The position numbers and the translations under genes are program-made. Below, piece by piece: positions 8,060-16,365 of a DNA stretch of 64,000 nucleotides. Position 1 is the first letter of the stretch; every line of letters starts with the position of its first letter. The stretch comes from Actinomycetospora callitridis (GTDB taxonomy: Bacteria; Actinomycetota; Actinomycetes; Mycobacteriales; Pseudonocardiaceae): positions 372,001 to 436,000 of the forward strand of contig NZ_JAQZAK010000002.1 in NCBI RefSeq assembly GCF_028737265.1, in the 5' to 3' direction. The notes beneath the pieces are model-generated. The model was not told where the DNA came from. It was given only the letters and a program-made list of their open reading frames with translations, and searched no databases.

Positions 8060-8509
8060 GTGGCGGCGACCGGGGAACTGAGCACGTCGGCGGTGCGGGC
8101 GGCGCACGAGGTGCGCGTTGCGGTGGGACGTCTCCGTCGGCGGCTGCGCGAGTCGCGCGACCCCGACGAGCTGACGCCGACGCAGACGTCGCTGCTGAGC
8201 CGCCTGGACCGCGAGGGCCCGCGTACGGCGAGCGAGCTCGCGGCCGCCGAGGGGGTGCGCCCGCAGTCGGTGGCGGTGTCGGTGGGCGCGCTCGCCGAGC
8301 GCGGCCTCGTGGAGCGCCGGCCCGACCCCGACGACGGGCGCCGGCAGACGATCTCGGTCGCCCCTGCCGGCCGGGCGTTGCTCGGCAGCACCCGCGCCGC
8401 GGGCGAGGAGTGGCTGGCCCGCACGCTCCACGAGCAGCTCACCGAGGACGAGCGCGCCACGGTCATCGCCGCCATGGGCCTGCTCGACCGGGTGGTGACC
8501 GCCCGCTGA
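8060..8509 (+). CDS. MarR family transcriptional regulator
   Basis: A 149-residue winged-helix regulator. The central part, LTPTQTSLLSRLDREGPRTASELAAAEGVRPQSVAVSVGALAERGLVERRPDPDDGRRQTISV, shows the helix-turn-helix and the DxR wing (DPDDGRR) typical of MarR. It starts at GTG 7 nt after a TAGACT -10, without a Shine-Dalgarno, so it is probably leaderless. The stop overlaps the MFS start (TGATG). The likely role is ligand-relieved repression of its own operon through the TGAACAGTT repeats upstream. Confidence 0.9.
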   Translation: MAATGELSTSAVRAAHEVRVAVGRLRRRLRESRDPDELTPTQTSLLSRLDREGPRTASELAAAEGVRPQSVAVSVGALAERGLVERRPDPDDGRRQTISVAPAGRALLGSTRAAGEEWLARTLHEQLTEDERATVIAAMGLLDRVVTAR

Positions 8510-9906
8510 TGACGACGAGCCTCCACCAGCTGCGTCCCGGTGCGGACCCGGCCCCCGACCACTTCGACCGCCGGCTCGTCGCGCCGATGGTGCTCGGCGC
8601 GATCCTCAACCCGATCAACTCGTCGATGATCGCGGTCGCGCTCGTCCCCATCGGTGCGGCACTCGGGGCGGCGCCGGCGCAGACCGCCTGGCTGGTCTCA
8701 GGGCTCTACCTCGCCACGGCGATCGGCCAGCCCGTGGTCGGGCGCCTCGTCGACCTCTACGGCGCACGCCGGCTCTTCCTCGCCGGCGCGGTGCTCATCG
8801 GTGTCGGCGGCCTCGTCGGCGCCCTGGCCCCGTCGATCGGGGTGCTCGTGCTCTCCCGGGTCCTGCTCGGGCTGGGGACCTGCGCGGGCTACCCGGCCGC
8901 GATGACGCTGATCCGCGGCGAGGCCGACCGCACCGGGCAGGACAGCCCGGCGACCATCCTGACCGTGCTCGCGGTGTCGACCCAGACCGTCGCGGTGATC
9001 GGGCCGACGCTCGGCGGGTTCCTCATCGGCGTCGGCGGCTGGCGGGCGACCTTCACGGTCAACGTCCCGCTCGCCCTGGCCTGCCTGGTCCTGGGCGCGC
9101 TCTACCTCCCTCGGGGTGCCTCCTCGGGCCGTACACGCCTCGGCGACGCCCTCCGCGCGATCGACCCGCTCGGCATCGTCCTGTTCGTCGCCACCCTCGT
9201 CACGCTGTTGCTGTTCCTGACGCACCTGCGCGCCGACCTGTGGCTGCCCGTGCTCAGCGTTGCCGCGGGAGCCGGGCTGACGTGGTGGGAGCTGCGCGCG
9301 CCGGCCCCGTTCCTCGACCTGCGCCTGCTCGGCGGCAACCTCCCGCTGCTCGCCACCTACGCCCGGTCGCTGCTCGCGGCGATCACGTCGTACGCCCTGC
9401 TCTACGGCTTCACGCAGTGGCTCGAGGAGGGTCGCGGGCTCTCCCCGCAGATCGCGGGGCTCGTGCTGCTGCCGGTGTTCGCCGCCGGGATCGTGGTCTC
9501 GTCGATCACCGGGCGGTCGCCGCGGATCCGCGGCAAGCTGCTGGTCGGGGGGCTCGCGCAGGTGGCGCTGGCCGTCGTCCTGCTGTTCGTCGACGCGCAG
9601 AGCGCGCTGTGGTTCCTGCTCGCCGTCGCCGTGCTCGCCGGCATCCCGCAGGGCCTCAACAACCTCGCCAACCAGAACGCCGTCTACCACCAGGCCGACC
9701 CGGCGCGCCTCGGCTCGTCGGCCGGCCTCATGCGGACGTTCTTCTACCTGGGCGCCATCACGGCGTCGGCGACCAACGGCATCGTCTTCCGCGACGGCGC
9801 CGGCACCGCGGGGATGCACGAGCTCGCGCTCGTCATGCTCGCCGCGTCCGTGCTGTTCGCCGTCCTGACGGTCGCCGACCGTTCCCTGCGTCGCGTGGCT
9901 GCCTGA
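8509..9906 (+). CDS. MFS efflux transporter
   Basis: A 465-residue integral membrane protein of the major facilitator superfamily, with about 12-14 hydrophobic segments. The N-terminal half shows NPINSSMIAVAL, the TM2-3 loop GRLVDLYGARRLFL and RVLLGLGTCAGYP, as in drug:H+ antiporters. The ATG at 8509 overlaps the marR stop, so the two are co-translated, which is the classic layout of a MarR-controlled drug or solvent exporter. The transported compound is unknown. It converges with the minus-strand gene ending at 9923. Confidence 0.9.
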   Translation: MTTSLHQLRPGADPAPDHFDRRLVAPMVLGAILNPINSSMIAVALVPIGAALGAAPAQTAWLVSGLYLATAIGQPVVGRLVDLYGARRLFLAGAVLIGVGGLVGALAPSIGVLVLSRVLLGLGTCAGYPAAMTLIRGEADRTGQDSPATILTVLAVSTQTVAVIGPTLGGFLIGVGGWRATFTVNVPLALACLVLGALYLPRGASSGRTRLGDALRAIDPLGIVLFVATLVTLLLFLTHLRADLWLPVLSVAAGAGLTWWELRAPAPFLDLRLLGGNLPLLATYARSLLAAITSYALLYGFTQWLEEGRGLSPQIAGLVLLPVFAAGIVVSSITGRSPRIRGKLLVGGLAQVALAVVLLFVDAQSALWFLLAVAVLAGIPQGLNNLANQNAVYHQADPARLGSSAGLMRTFFYLGAITASATNGIVFRDGAGTAGMHELALVMLAASVLFAVLTVADRSLRRVAA

Positions 9907-9922
9907 GCCGGCTGAGCCGCCC

Positions 9923-11179
9923 TCAGGCCCGCGCGACCTCGCGCATCCGGATCAGCCGGACGCGCGGCGGCGGGGTCTGCTCCTCCGAGGAGCTGTCCAC
10001 CGACGTGCGGGCGACGGGGACGTCGACGACACCGTCGCGCCGGGACTCGATCGCCAGGATCATCCGGTGGGCGCGGCCCACGAGGTCGCCCTCGGCGCGG
10101 TCGAGCGCCGCGGTGAGCCAGTTGATCGCTCCGCGGTCCCAGCGGCCGGGCTCGGGGGTGTGCGCGGCCGAGCGCTGCGCGAGCGTGACGCCGAGCCGGT
10201 AGAGGGCCTCGGGCTCGAGGTCGTCGGGCGCGACCTGGGTGGCCAGCCACAGCGCGACCTGGTCGTCGCCCCGGGCCAGCGCGACGCGCGCGGTGCGGGC
10301 GCGCTCCTCCGGGCCGAGGCGGGCCCACAGGTCGCGGGCCAGCTCCTCGGACACGGCCCAGCCCGCCGCGTCGCGGTCGGCGAGGTGGGAGAAGAGACGG
10401 TCGGCGGCGAGGTGCACGCGCCCGTCGCGGCGGGTCGCGCGCAGCAGCCGCATCCCGCCGTGGTCGGTCCGGACGAGGTCGCGGGCCACCCGTCGCAGCT
10501 CCTCGGGCTCCGGCGCGGGCACACCCAGCGCGGCGAGGTGCACCGGCGCGATCTCGGCGAGCAGCTGCGGCGTCAGCGGGGCCGGGACGTGGAGGCGCTC
10601 CCAGTCCACCGCGATGCGCAGCAGGGCGAGCGGCAGGAGCGACGACCACCCGACGGGATCGAGGATCGCGCGCGCCCGCAGCACCGGACGCACCTGCTCC
10701 CCCGCCGGCGTCCCGTCCACGGGCATGGTCACCAGCGCCGCGTCGAGCAGCGCGCGGGTGGGGCCGGCGACGAAGGCGTCGAGGGACGTCCGCCGGGCGG
10801 TGAGCACCAGCCGGACGTCGGTGGACAGCCGTCCCACGATGCCGGGGACGACCTGGTCGAGCAGTGCGGGCGGCGCGTCGTCGGCGAGCACGACCACCGG
10901 CCCGGAGCGCGCGGCCGTCTCCGCGGCCGACGTCAGCGCCCGCGCGAGGTCGACGGTGTGCGGGTCGGCGATCGCCAGGAGCCGGGTGTCCCCGAGCATC
11001 CGGCGCAGCCCGCGGTGCACGGCCCGGGACGTCCCGGCGAGCCGGTCGCCGGTGACCACCACGAGCGGGTGGTCCGCGCCGAGGACGTTCTCGAGCCGGT
11101 CGTCCGCTGCGCGGGCCACGTACGGCGCCGTCGCCTCGGCGTCGTGCACCCCGACCAGCTCCGGGCGCACGTCCGCCAT
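9923..11179 (-). CDS. Uncharacterised protein with a degenerate P-loop
   Basis: About 418 residues, not confidently assigned to a family. The N-terminal third is arranged like a STAND/AAA ATPase: a strand LVVVTGDRLAGTSRAV sits where a Walker A would be but lacks the GK[S/T] lysine, and VVVLADDAPPALLD resembles a Walker B. The middle and C-terminal parts are helical with Ala/Arg-rich repeats such as EALYRLGVTLAQRSA, like TPR units. I suggest a regulator or scaffold that no longer hydrolyses ATP. The ATG at 11179 is chosen because the sequence becomes protein-like there; a GTG at 11236 in the same frame is possible. No functional neighbour. Confidence 0.6.
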   Translation of the reverse strand: MADVRPELVGVHDAEATAPYVARAADDRLENVLGADHPLVVVTGDRLAGTSRAVHRGLRRMLGDTRLLAIADPHTVDLARALTSAAETAARSGPVVVLADDAPPALLDQVVPGIVGRLSTDVRLVLTARRTSLDAFVAGPTRALLDAALVTMPVDGTPAGEQVRPVLRARAILDPVGWSSLLPLALLRIAVDWERLHVPAPLTPQLLAEIAPVHLAALGVPAPEPEELRRVARDLVRTDHGGMRLLRATRRDGRVHLAADRLFSHLADRDAAGWAVSEELARDLWARLGPEERARTARVALARGDDQVALWLATQVAPDDLEPEALYRLGVTLAQRSAAHTPEPGRWDRGAINWLTAALDRAEGDLVGRAHRMILAIESRRDGVVDVPVARTSVDSSSEEQTPPPRVRLIRMREVARA

Positions 11180-11361
11180 CCGCACCGCGCCGTCCCCGAA
11201 CGGTGATCCCGATCGATGCGTACGCCCCCATGTCACACACGGAGTGTCACGTGGATCGTCGCGACACGCCAGAAGGATGTACGTGCCTCACCCGGGGGTG
11301 GGTGCTAATGCACCTCCGTTCGGCGCCGACCGAGAGATGTCGGCGACCTCGCGGTAGGGCC

Positions 11362-11919
11362 CTACTCCTCGTCGGCCTTGAAGTCGTCGGGTGTGGCCTC
11401 GGCGAGCGCGCGACGCAGGCGTTCCACCTCGTCCTCGACGTCGGCGGACGTCGCCCCCGCTGCCGGGTCCGCCTCGTCGGGCTCGTCCTCGGTACCCCCG
11501 ACCGTGGCGACGGCGCTCGCGGGCAGGGCGGCCTCGTCGAGGACCGCCTCGGACACCTCGATCGGGCAGCCCTGGTGCACGGCGAGCGTCACCGCGTCGC
11601 TGGCGCGGGCCGACACCGCGCGGGTGCCGCCGTCGGACGTGGTGAGGTCCAGCTCGGCGTGGAACTGCCCCTCGACCAGCTCGGTGAGCCGCACGCGCAC
11701 GAGCCGGGCGCCGAAGGCCTCGACCGCGTCGAGCAGCAGCCGGTGGGTCAGCGGTCGCGGCAGGGTGGCCGCCACCTCGGCGGCCGCGAGGGCCGTGGCC
11801 TCGGGCGCGCCGATCCAGATCGCGAGGTAGCGGCGCGCACCGCCCTGCTCGCGCAGCAGGAGCACGGGGTCCTCGCTGCCCTGTTCCTGGCCCACCCCGG
11901 CGATCTCGACCTCTGCCAT
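11362..11919 (-). CDS. Bifunctional nuclease family protein (DUF151)
   Basis: A 185-residue protein of the DUF151/bifunctional-nuclease family. The hallmark stretch runs from LLLREQGGARRYLAIWIG through the conserved helix to FHAELDLT and the segment ASDAVTLAVHQGCPIEVSEAVL. The last 45 residues are an acidic low-complexity tail. Members are small cytoplasmic proteins with reported RNase/DNase activity in plants; their role in actinobacteria is unclear. The ATG at 11919 is divergent from the aldehyde-oxidase-like operon starting at 12003. Confidence 0.85.
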   Translation of the reverse strand: MAEVEIAGVGQEQGSEDPVLLLREQGGARRYLAIWIGAPEATALAAAEVAATLPRPLTHRLLLDAVEAFGARLVRVRLTELVEGQFHAELDLTTSDGGTRAVSARASDAVTLAVHQGCPIEVSEAVLDEAALPASAVATVGGTEDEPDEADPAAGATSADVEDEVERLRRALAEATPDDFKADEE

Positions 11920-12002
11920 GTCTCCATCGTGCGCCGAGGAGGCGGTCCCGTCGACCGGTGCCCCGTGCGGGTGGCCCTGCCGACACGGGGTACCTGCCTG
12001 GA

Positions 12003-12533
12003 GTGCACGCCGATCTCTCCCTGACCGTCGACGGGCGGCGCCACGAGCTCACCGTCGACACCCGCACCACCGTGCTCGACGCCCTGCGCGAGCACCTCGA
12101 CATCACCAGCGCGAAGAAGGGCTGCGACCACGGTCAGTGCGGTGCCTGCACCGTGCTCCTCGACGGCCGCCGGACCCTGTCCTGCCTGTCGCTCGCGGTC
12201 GCCCACGACGGCTCCGAGGTCACCACCGCGGACGGGCTCGGCGCCGACGGCGAGCTGCACCCGCTGCAGGAGGCCTTCCTCGCCCACGACGCCTACCAGT
12301 GCGGGTACTGCACGCCGGGCCAGATCTGCTCCGCCGTGGGCATGCTCGAGGAGGCCGCCGCCGGCCACCCGAGCGTGGTCACCCCCGATCTCTCCGCCGA
12401 CCTCACGGCCGGGGTCGACCTCGACCGCACCGAGATCGCCGAGCGCATGAGCGGCAACCTCTGCCGCTGCGGCGCCTACGCGCACATCGTCGACGCGGTC
12501 GACGAGGTCGCCCACCGGGAGGTGGCCCGTTGA
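12003..12533 (+). CDS. Molybdenum hydroxylase, 2Fe-2S subunit (PaoA/XdhC-type)
   Basis: About 176 residues with two [2Fe-2S] centres. The plant-ferredoxin type is at C41, C46, C49 (CDHGQCGAC) and C61; the second, in the helical domain, is QCGYCTPGQ with the later LCRCG. The GTG at 12003 is chosen since VHADLSLTVDG is the family's normal N-terminus; an in-frame GTG at 11958 would add 15 unlikely residues. There is no Tat signal, unlike E. coli PaoA, so the complex is probably cytoplasmic. It passes electrons from the Mo centre to FAD. First gene of a three-gene operon with overlapping stops and starts. Confidence 0.9.
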   Translation: MHADLSLTVDGRRHELTVDTRTTVLDALREHLDITSAKKGCDHGQCGACTVLLDGRRTLSCLSLAVAHDGSEVTTADGLGADGELHPLQEAFLAHDAYQCGYCTPGQICSAVGMLEEAAAGHPSVVTPDLSADLTAGVDLDRTEIAERMSGNLCRCGAYAHIVDAVDEVAHREVAR

Positions 12534-13552
12534 AGCCCTTCGCCTACGAGCGGCCCGACGACGCCCAGGGCGCCGTGGCCACCGTCTCCGCCGACCCCGG
12601 CGCCGCGTTCCTCGCCGGCGGCACCAACCTCGTCGACCACCTGCGCCTCGGCCTCGCCACCCCGAGCACGCTGGTCGACGTCACCGGTCTGACCTCGACG
12701 GAGATCACCGACGCTCCCGACGGCGGCCTGTCCATCGGCGCCGGGGTGCGCAACGCCGACCTCGCCGCCGACGAGCGCGTCCGCGCCCGCTACCCGGTGC
12801 TCGCGCAGGCCCTGCTGGCCGGCGCGTCCGGTCAGCTGCGCAACATGGCCACCACGGGCGGCAACCTGCTGCAGCGCACCCGGTGCGCCTACTTCCAGGA
12901 CCTCACGACGCCGTGCAACAAGCGCGAGCCCGGGTCAGGGTGCTCGGCGCTGGAGGGCTGGGCGCGCCACCACGCGGTGCTCGGCGCGACCCACGAACCC
13001 GCCGACGTCGCCTGCGTCGCCACCCACCCGTCGGACATGGCCGTCGCCCTGGCCGTGCTCGACGCGCAGGTCCGCGTGCTCGGCGCCGAGGGCGAGCGCA
13101 CGATCCCGCTCTCCGCGCTGCACCGGCTCCCGGGCGGCGAGCCGTCGCGCGACACCGTCCTCGCCCACGGCGAGCTCATCACCGCCGTCGACCTGCCGCC
13201 CTCGCCGATCGCGGCGCGCTCGACGTACGACAAGGTGCGCGACCGTGCGTCGTTCGCGTTCGCCCTGGTGTCGGTGGCGGCGGCGATCGAGGTCGTCGGC
13301 GACACGATCACCGACGCCCGCGTCGCCCTCGGCGGCGTCGCCCACAAGCCCTGGCGGGCGACCGCTGCCGAGGAGGCCCTCGTCGGCGCCCCCGCCACCG
13401 ACGACACCTTCCGCGCCGCAGCCCGCGCCGAGCTCGTCGACGCCCGTCCCGTCGAGAGCCCGCGCGGCGGCACCGCGTTCAAGCTGCCGCTCGTGACCGC
13501 CGCCGTCACCGCCGCGCTGCGCGGGCTGACCGGCAGGGAGGAGCACGCGTGA
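12530..13552 (+). CDS. Molybdenum hydroxylase, FAD subunit (PaoB-like)
   Basis: About 340 residues of the CO-dehydrogenase flavoprotein type, with the FAD-binding AGGTNLVDHLRLG and ATTGGNLLQRTRC motifs. Beyond the canonical fold it has a cysteine-bearing insertion (RTRCAYFQ, then CNKREPGSGCSA; C119, C129, C138). That insertion is the mark of the PaoB/YagS subgroup, whose E. coli member carries an extra [4Fe-4S] cluster, so the operon is closer to PaoABC than to ordinary xanthine dehydrogenase. It starts at TTG overlapping the previous stop (TTGA) and ends overlapping the next GTG. FAD would deliver electrons to the final acceptor. Confidence 0.9.
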   Translation: MKPFAYERPDDAQGAVATVSADPGAAFLAGGTNLVDHLRLGLATPSTLVDVTGLTSTEITDAPDGGLSIGAGVRNADLAADERVRARYPVLAQALLAGASGQLRNMATTGGNLLQRTRCAYFQDLTTPCNKREPGSGCSALEGWARHHAVLGATHEPADVACVATHPSDMAVALAVLDAQVRVLGAEGERTIPLSALHRLPGGEPSRDTVLAHGELITAVDLPPSPIAARSTYDKVRDRASFAFALVSVAAAIEVVGDTITDARVALGGVAHKPWRATAAEEALVGAPATDDTFRAAARAELVDARPVESPRGGTAFKLPLVTAAVTAALRGLTGREEHA

Positions 13553-15651
13553 CCCTCACCCCGCACGCCATGGGCACGGCCGTGCCGCGTCCCGAGGGCC
13601 CGGAGAAGGTCCGCGGGCGCGCCCCGTACGCCTTCGAGCACCCGGCGGCCGAGCCGTTGTACCTCTTCCCGGTGCAGGCGGCGATCGCCCGCGGACGGGT
13701 CACGGCGATCGACACGTCCGCCGCGGACGCGCTCGACGGCGTCGTCCTCGTGCTGACCCCGGAGACCGCGCCGCGCCTGTCCGACGCGATCGACCCCGAC
13801 CACGGCGTCCTGCAGTCGGCGCAGGTGCACCAGCACGGCCAGTACGTCGCCGCCGTGGTGGCCACGACGTCGGAGACGGCGCGCGAGGCCGCCGAGCTGG
13901 TGCGCGTGACGTACGCGCAGGAGCCGCACGTCGCCGCGCTCGACGAGGACTCCCCCGAGCTCTACGGCCCCGACACCCTCGTCACCGGCGCGCCCTCCGA
14001 CGACACCCGCGGCGACCCCGACGCGGCGCTCGCGCAGGCCGCGGTGACGGTGCGCGCGACCTACCGGACGTCGATGGAGCACCACCAGCCGATGGAGCCG
14101 CACACGACGGTCGCCGTCTGGGAGGGCGGCCGCCTCGTCGTGCACGAGGCGACCCAGGCCGTGAGCTGGACCCGGCAGACGCTCGCGGGCGCGTTCGGGC
14201 TCGCCGAGGACGACGTGGACGTCGTCGCCCCGCACGTCGGCGGCGGGTTCGGGTCCAAGGGCGGCACGCACCCGAACACCGTGCTCACGGCGCTCGTCGC
14301 GCGGGCGGTCCCGGGCCGGACGGTGAAGTACGCGCTGACGCGCCAGCAGATGTTCGACCTCGTCGGGTACCGGCCCGCGACGATCCAGCACGTCGCGCTC
14401 GGCGCCGACGCCGACGGCCGGCTCACCGCGATCACCCACGACGTCGTCGAGCAGAGCTCCCGCATCCAGGAGTTCGTCGAGCCCACGGCGGCGTTCAGCC
14501 GCGGGATGTACGAGGCCGACACGCGGCGCACGAGCCACCGCGTCGCGCCCCTCGACATCGGCGTCCCGACCTACATGCGCGCGCCCGGCGAGGCCCCGGG
14601 CAGCTTCGGCGCCGAGTGCGCGATGGACGAGCTCGCCGTCGCCCTGGGCGTCGACCCGATCGAGCTGCGGGTGCGCAACGAGCCCGAGGTCGACCCCGAG
14701 GAGGGCCTGCCCTACTCCAGCCGCAACCTCGTGGCCTGCCTGCGCCGGGGCGCCGAGCTGTTCGACTGGTCGCGCCGCGACCCGACGCCGCGGTCACGTC
14801 TGGTCGACGGCTGGTGGCACGGCAGCGGGGTGGCCGCGGCGACGTTCCCCGTCGTGCGGTTCCCCGGCTCCGAGGCACGGGTCCGGGCAGCCAGGAACGG
14901 GGTAGCTGGGAACGGGTCCGGAGCACCGCGCTACGTCGTCGAGATCGCGGCCTCCGACATCGGGCAGGGCGCGTGGGCGGCACTCACCGCGATCGCCGCC
15001 GACGCCCTCGACGTGCCCGTCGAGCGGATCGACCTCGCCATCGGCGACACCGCGTTCGGCTCCGCGTCGCCCGCGGGCGGCTCCAGCGGCACCACGTCCT
15101 GGGGCGCCGCGATCACCGAGGCGGCGGAGCGCTTCCGGGACAAGTACGGCGACGACCCGGACGACGGCGACGCGGCCGATGCCACGACCCCGGACAACCC
15201 GTGGGCGGGCGAGTACGCGATGCACGCGTACGGCGCGCACTTCGCCGAGGTCGCCGTCCACGCCGACACCGGCGAGATCCGCGTGCCGCGGATGCTCGGC
15301 GTCTTCGCCGCGGGACGGATCGTCAACCCGCTCACGGCGCGGTCGCAGTTCCTCGGCGGCATGACGATGGGGCTCTCCGCGGCCCTGCACGAGGAGAGCG
15401 TGCTCGACGACCGGTTCGGCCACGTCGTCAACCGCGACCTCGCCGGCTACCACATCGCGACCTGCGCGGACGTCGGCCGGATGGACGTCGAGTGGCTCGA
15501 CGAGGACGACCCCTACGTCAACCCGATGGGGTCCAAGGGCATCGGGGAGATCGGCATCGTGGGCGCCGCCGCCGCGATCGCGAACGCCGCGCACCACGCC
15601 ACCGGCGTGCGCGTGCGCTCGCTGCCGATCACCCTCGACGCGTTCCTCTGA
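13549..15651 (+). CDS. Molybdenum hydroxylase, Mo-pterin subunit (PaoC-like)
   Basis: About 700 residues, the catalytic subunit of the xanthine-dehydrogenase family. The N-terminal hammerhead domain PEGPEKVRGRAPYAFEH is followed by MEHHQPMEPHTTVA, the Mo-cofactor loop HVGGGFGSKG, VPTYMRAPGEAPGSFG, SDIGQGAWAALTAIAAD and PAGGSSGTTSWGAA. The C-terminal GSKGIGEIG carries the catalytic Glu at about residue 667. Residues near 445-460 contain a non-conserved Arg/Gly-rich insertion. It is expected to hydroxylate aldehydes or N-heterocycles with water as oxygen donor. The GTG start overlaps the preceding stop. No XdhC/PaoD-type maturation chaperone is encoded in the window. A 40-nt palindrome follows the stop. 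Confidence 0.9.
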   Translation: MTLTPHAMGTAVPRPEGPEKVRGRAPYAFEHPAAEPLYLFPVQAAIARGRVTAIDTSAADALDGVVLVLTPETAPRLSDAIDPDHGVLQSAQVHQHGQYVAAVVATTSETAREAAELVRVTYAQEPHVAALDEDSPELYGPDTLVTGAPSDDTRGDPDAALAQAAVTVRATYRTSMEHHQPMEPHTTVAVWEGGRLVVHEATQAVSWTRQTLAGAFGLAEDDVDVVAPHVGGGFGSKGGTHPNTVLTALVARAVPGRTVKYALTRQQMFDLVGYRPATIQHVALGADADGRLTAITHDVVEQSSRIQEFVEPTAAFSRGMYEADTRRTSHRVAPLDIGVPTYMRAPGEAPGSFGAECAMDELAVALGVDPIELRVRNEPEVDPEEGLPYSSRNLVACLRRGAELFDWSRRDPTPRSRLVDGWWHGSGVAAATFPVVRFPGSEARVRAARNGVAGNGSGAPRYVVEIAASDIGQGAWAALTAIAADALDVPVERIDLAIGDTAFGSASPAGGSSGTTSWGAAITEAAERFRDKYGDDPDDGDAADATTPDNPWAGEYAMHAYGAHFAEVAVHADTGEIRVPRMLGVFAAGRIVNPLTARSQFLGGMTMGLSAALHEESVLDDRFGHVVNRDLAGYHIATCADVGRMDVEWLDEDDPYVNPMGSKGIGEIGIVGAAAAIANAAHHATGVRVRSLPITLDAFL

Positions 15652-15660
15652 CCGGCCCAC

Positions 15661-15700
15661 GTGAGCGAAGTTCGCGGCTATAGCCGTGAACTTCGCTCAC
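15661..15700. terminator. 40-nt near-perfect palindrome, probable bidirectional terminator
   Basis: Outer arms of 13 nt (GTGAGCGAAGTTC and its complement) flank a 12-nt palindromic core CGGCTATAGCCG. The single imperfect pair is G-T, which becomes a G-U wobble in RNA. It lies between the end of the Mo-hydroxylase operon (15651) and the end of the convergent lipoprotein gene (15812). There is no T-run, as is usual in high-GC actinobacteria. It may also be one copy of a dispersed palindromic repeat; no second copy occurs in this window. Confidence 0.6.
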
Positions 15701-15811
15701 GGCACCCGGGCGACCGCGGCGTACACCCCGACCGGCTCGCGCTCGTAGGCACGCCGCGTTCGCCCGTTCCTCCTCCGCCACGCCGTGCACCCTGCCCTAC
15801 CGGGCTGATGA

Positions 15812-16270
15812 TCAGCGGGCAGCGGCGATGCCCGTGGCGAGGCGTGTCACGGCGACGCGGGTCTCGCCGACGGCGGCCACGCACGTCGCGGGGTCGGCCG
15901 GGGCGACGCCGGCGGGGCACCCCGCGCGGAGGAAGTGCTCGTGGCCGGTCTCCACCGCGGCGGACGGGTCGGTGATCTCGCGGTCGTCGGGCCGGGCGCC
16001 CGCCGCCGCGCTCGCGACGTTGCGGACCTCCTCCTCCCAGCGACCGCAGACCGGCCACTGCCGCAGGAGGTCGCGCGAGGTGTAGCAGGGGTCCTGCTGG
16101 ACGAGGCCGAGCTTGGTGCGCGCGGCCTCGAGCGAGGTGTTCGGCCGCGCGGCCGGTGACGAGGTGCCCTGCGTGTACTCGCTCGAGCAGCCACCGAGGA
16201 CCCCGCCGAGGACCAGCAACGCCAGCGCCGTCGTCACCGCGACCCGTGCTGCCCGCCCCGTCGCCGTCAC
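15812..16270 (-). CDS. Small lipoprotein, unknown function
   Basis: A 152-residue protein starting at GTG. Residues 1-27 form a lipoprotein signal with a hydrophobic stretch and the lipobox LGGC. The mature part contains four further cysteines (PCYTS, VCGRW, AGCPAG, TCVAA) that could form two disulfides outside the cell. Much of it is Ala-rich helix. No known family was recognised. It converges with the Mo-hydroxylase operon, but there is no evidence of a functional link. Confidence 0.7.
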   Translation of the reverse strand: MTATGRAARVAVTTALALLVLGGVLGGCSSEYTQGTSSPAARPNTSLEAARTKLGLVQQDPCYTSRDLLRQWPVCGRWEEEVRNVASAAAGARPDDREITDPSAAVETGHEHFLRAGCPAGVAPADPATCVAAVGETRVAVTRLATGIAAAR

Positions 16271-16365
16271 CGCCTCACGGTGTCACGCGCGGCCCGTCCC
16301 GGCGCGCCAGGTCGTCACCACCCCGGCCTCCCGTTCCGGACGCGGCAGGAGGCAGGCTCGACGAC

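Noticed and set aside
15661..15700. Palindrome considered as a recombination or attachment site
   Set aside because: No integrase, tRNA or second copy is nearby; termination between convergent genes is the simpler reading.
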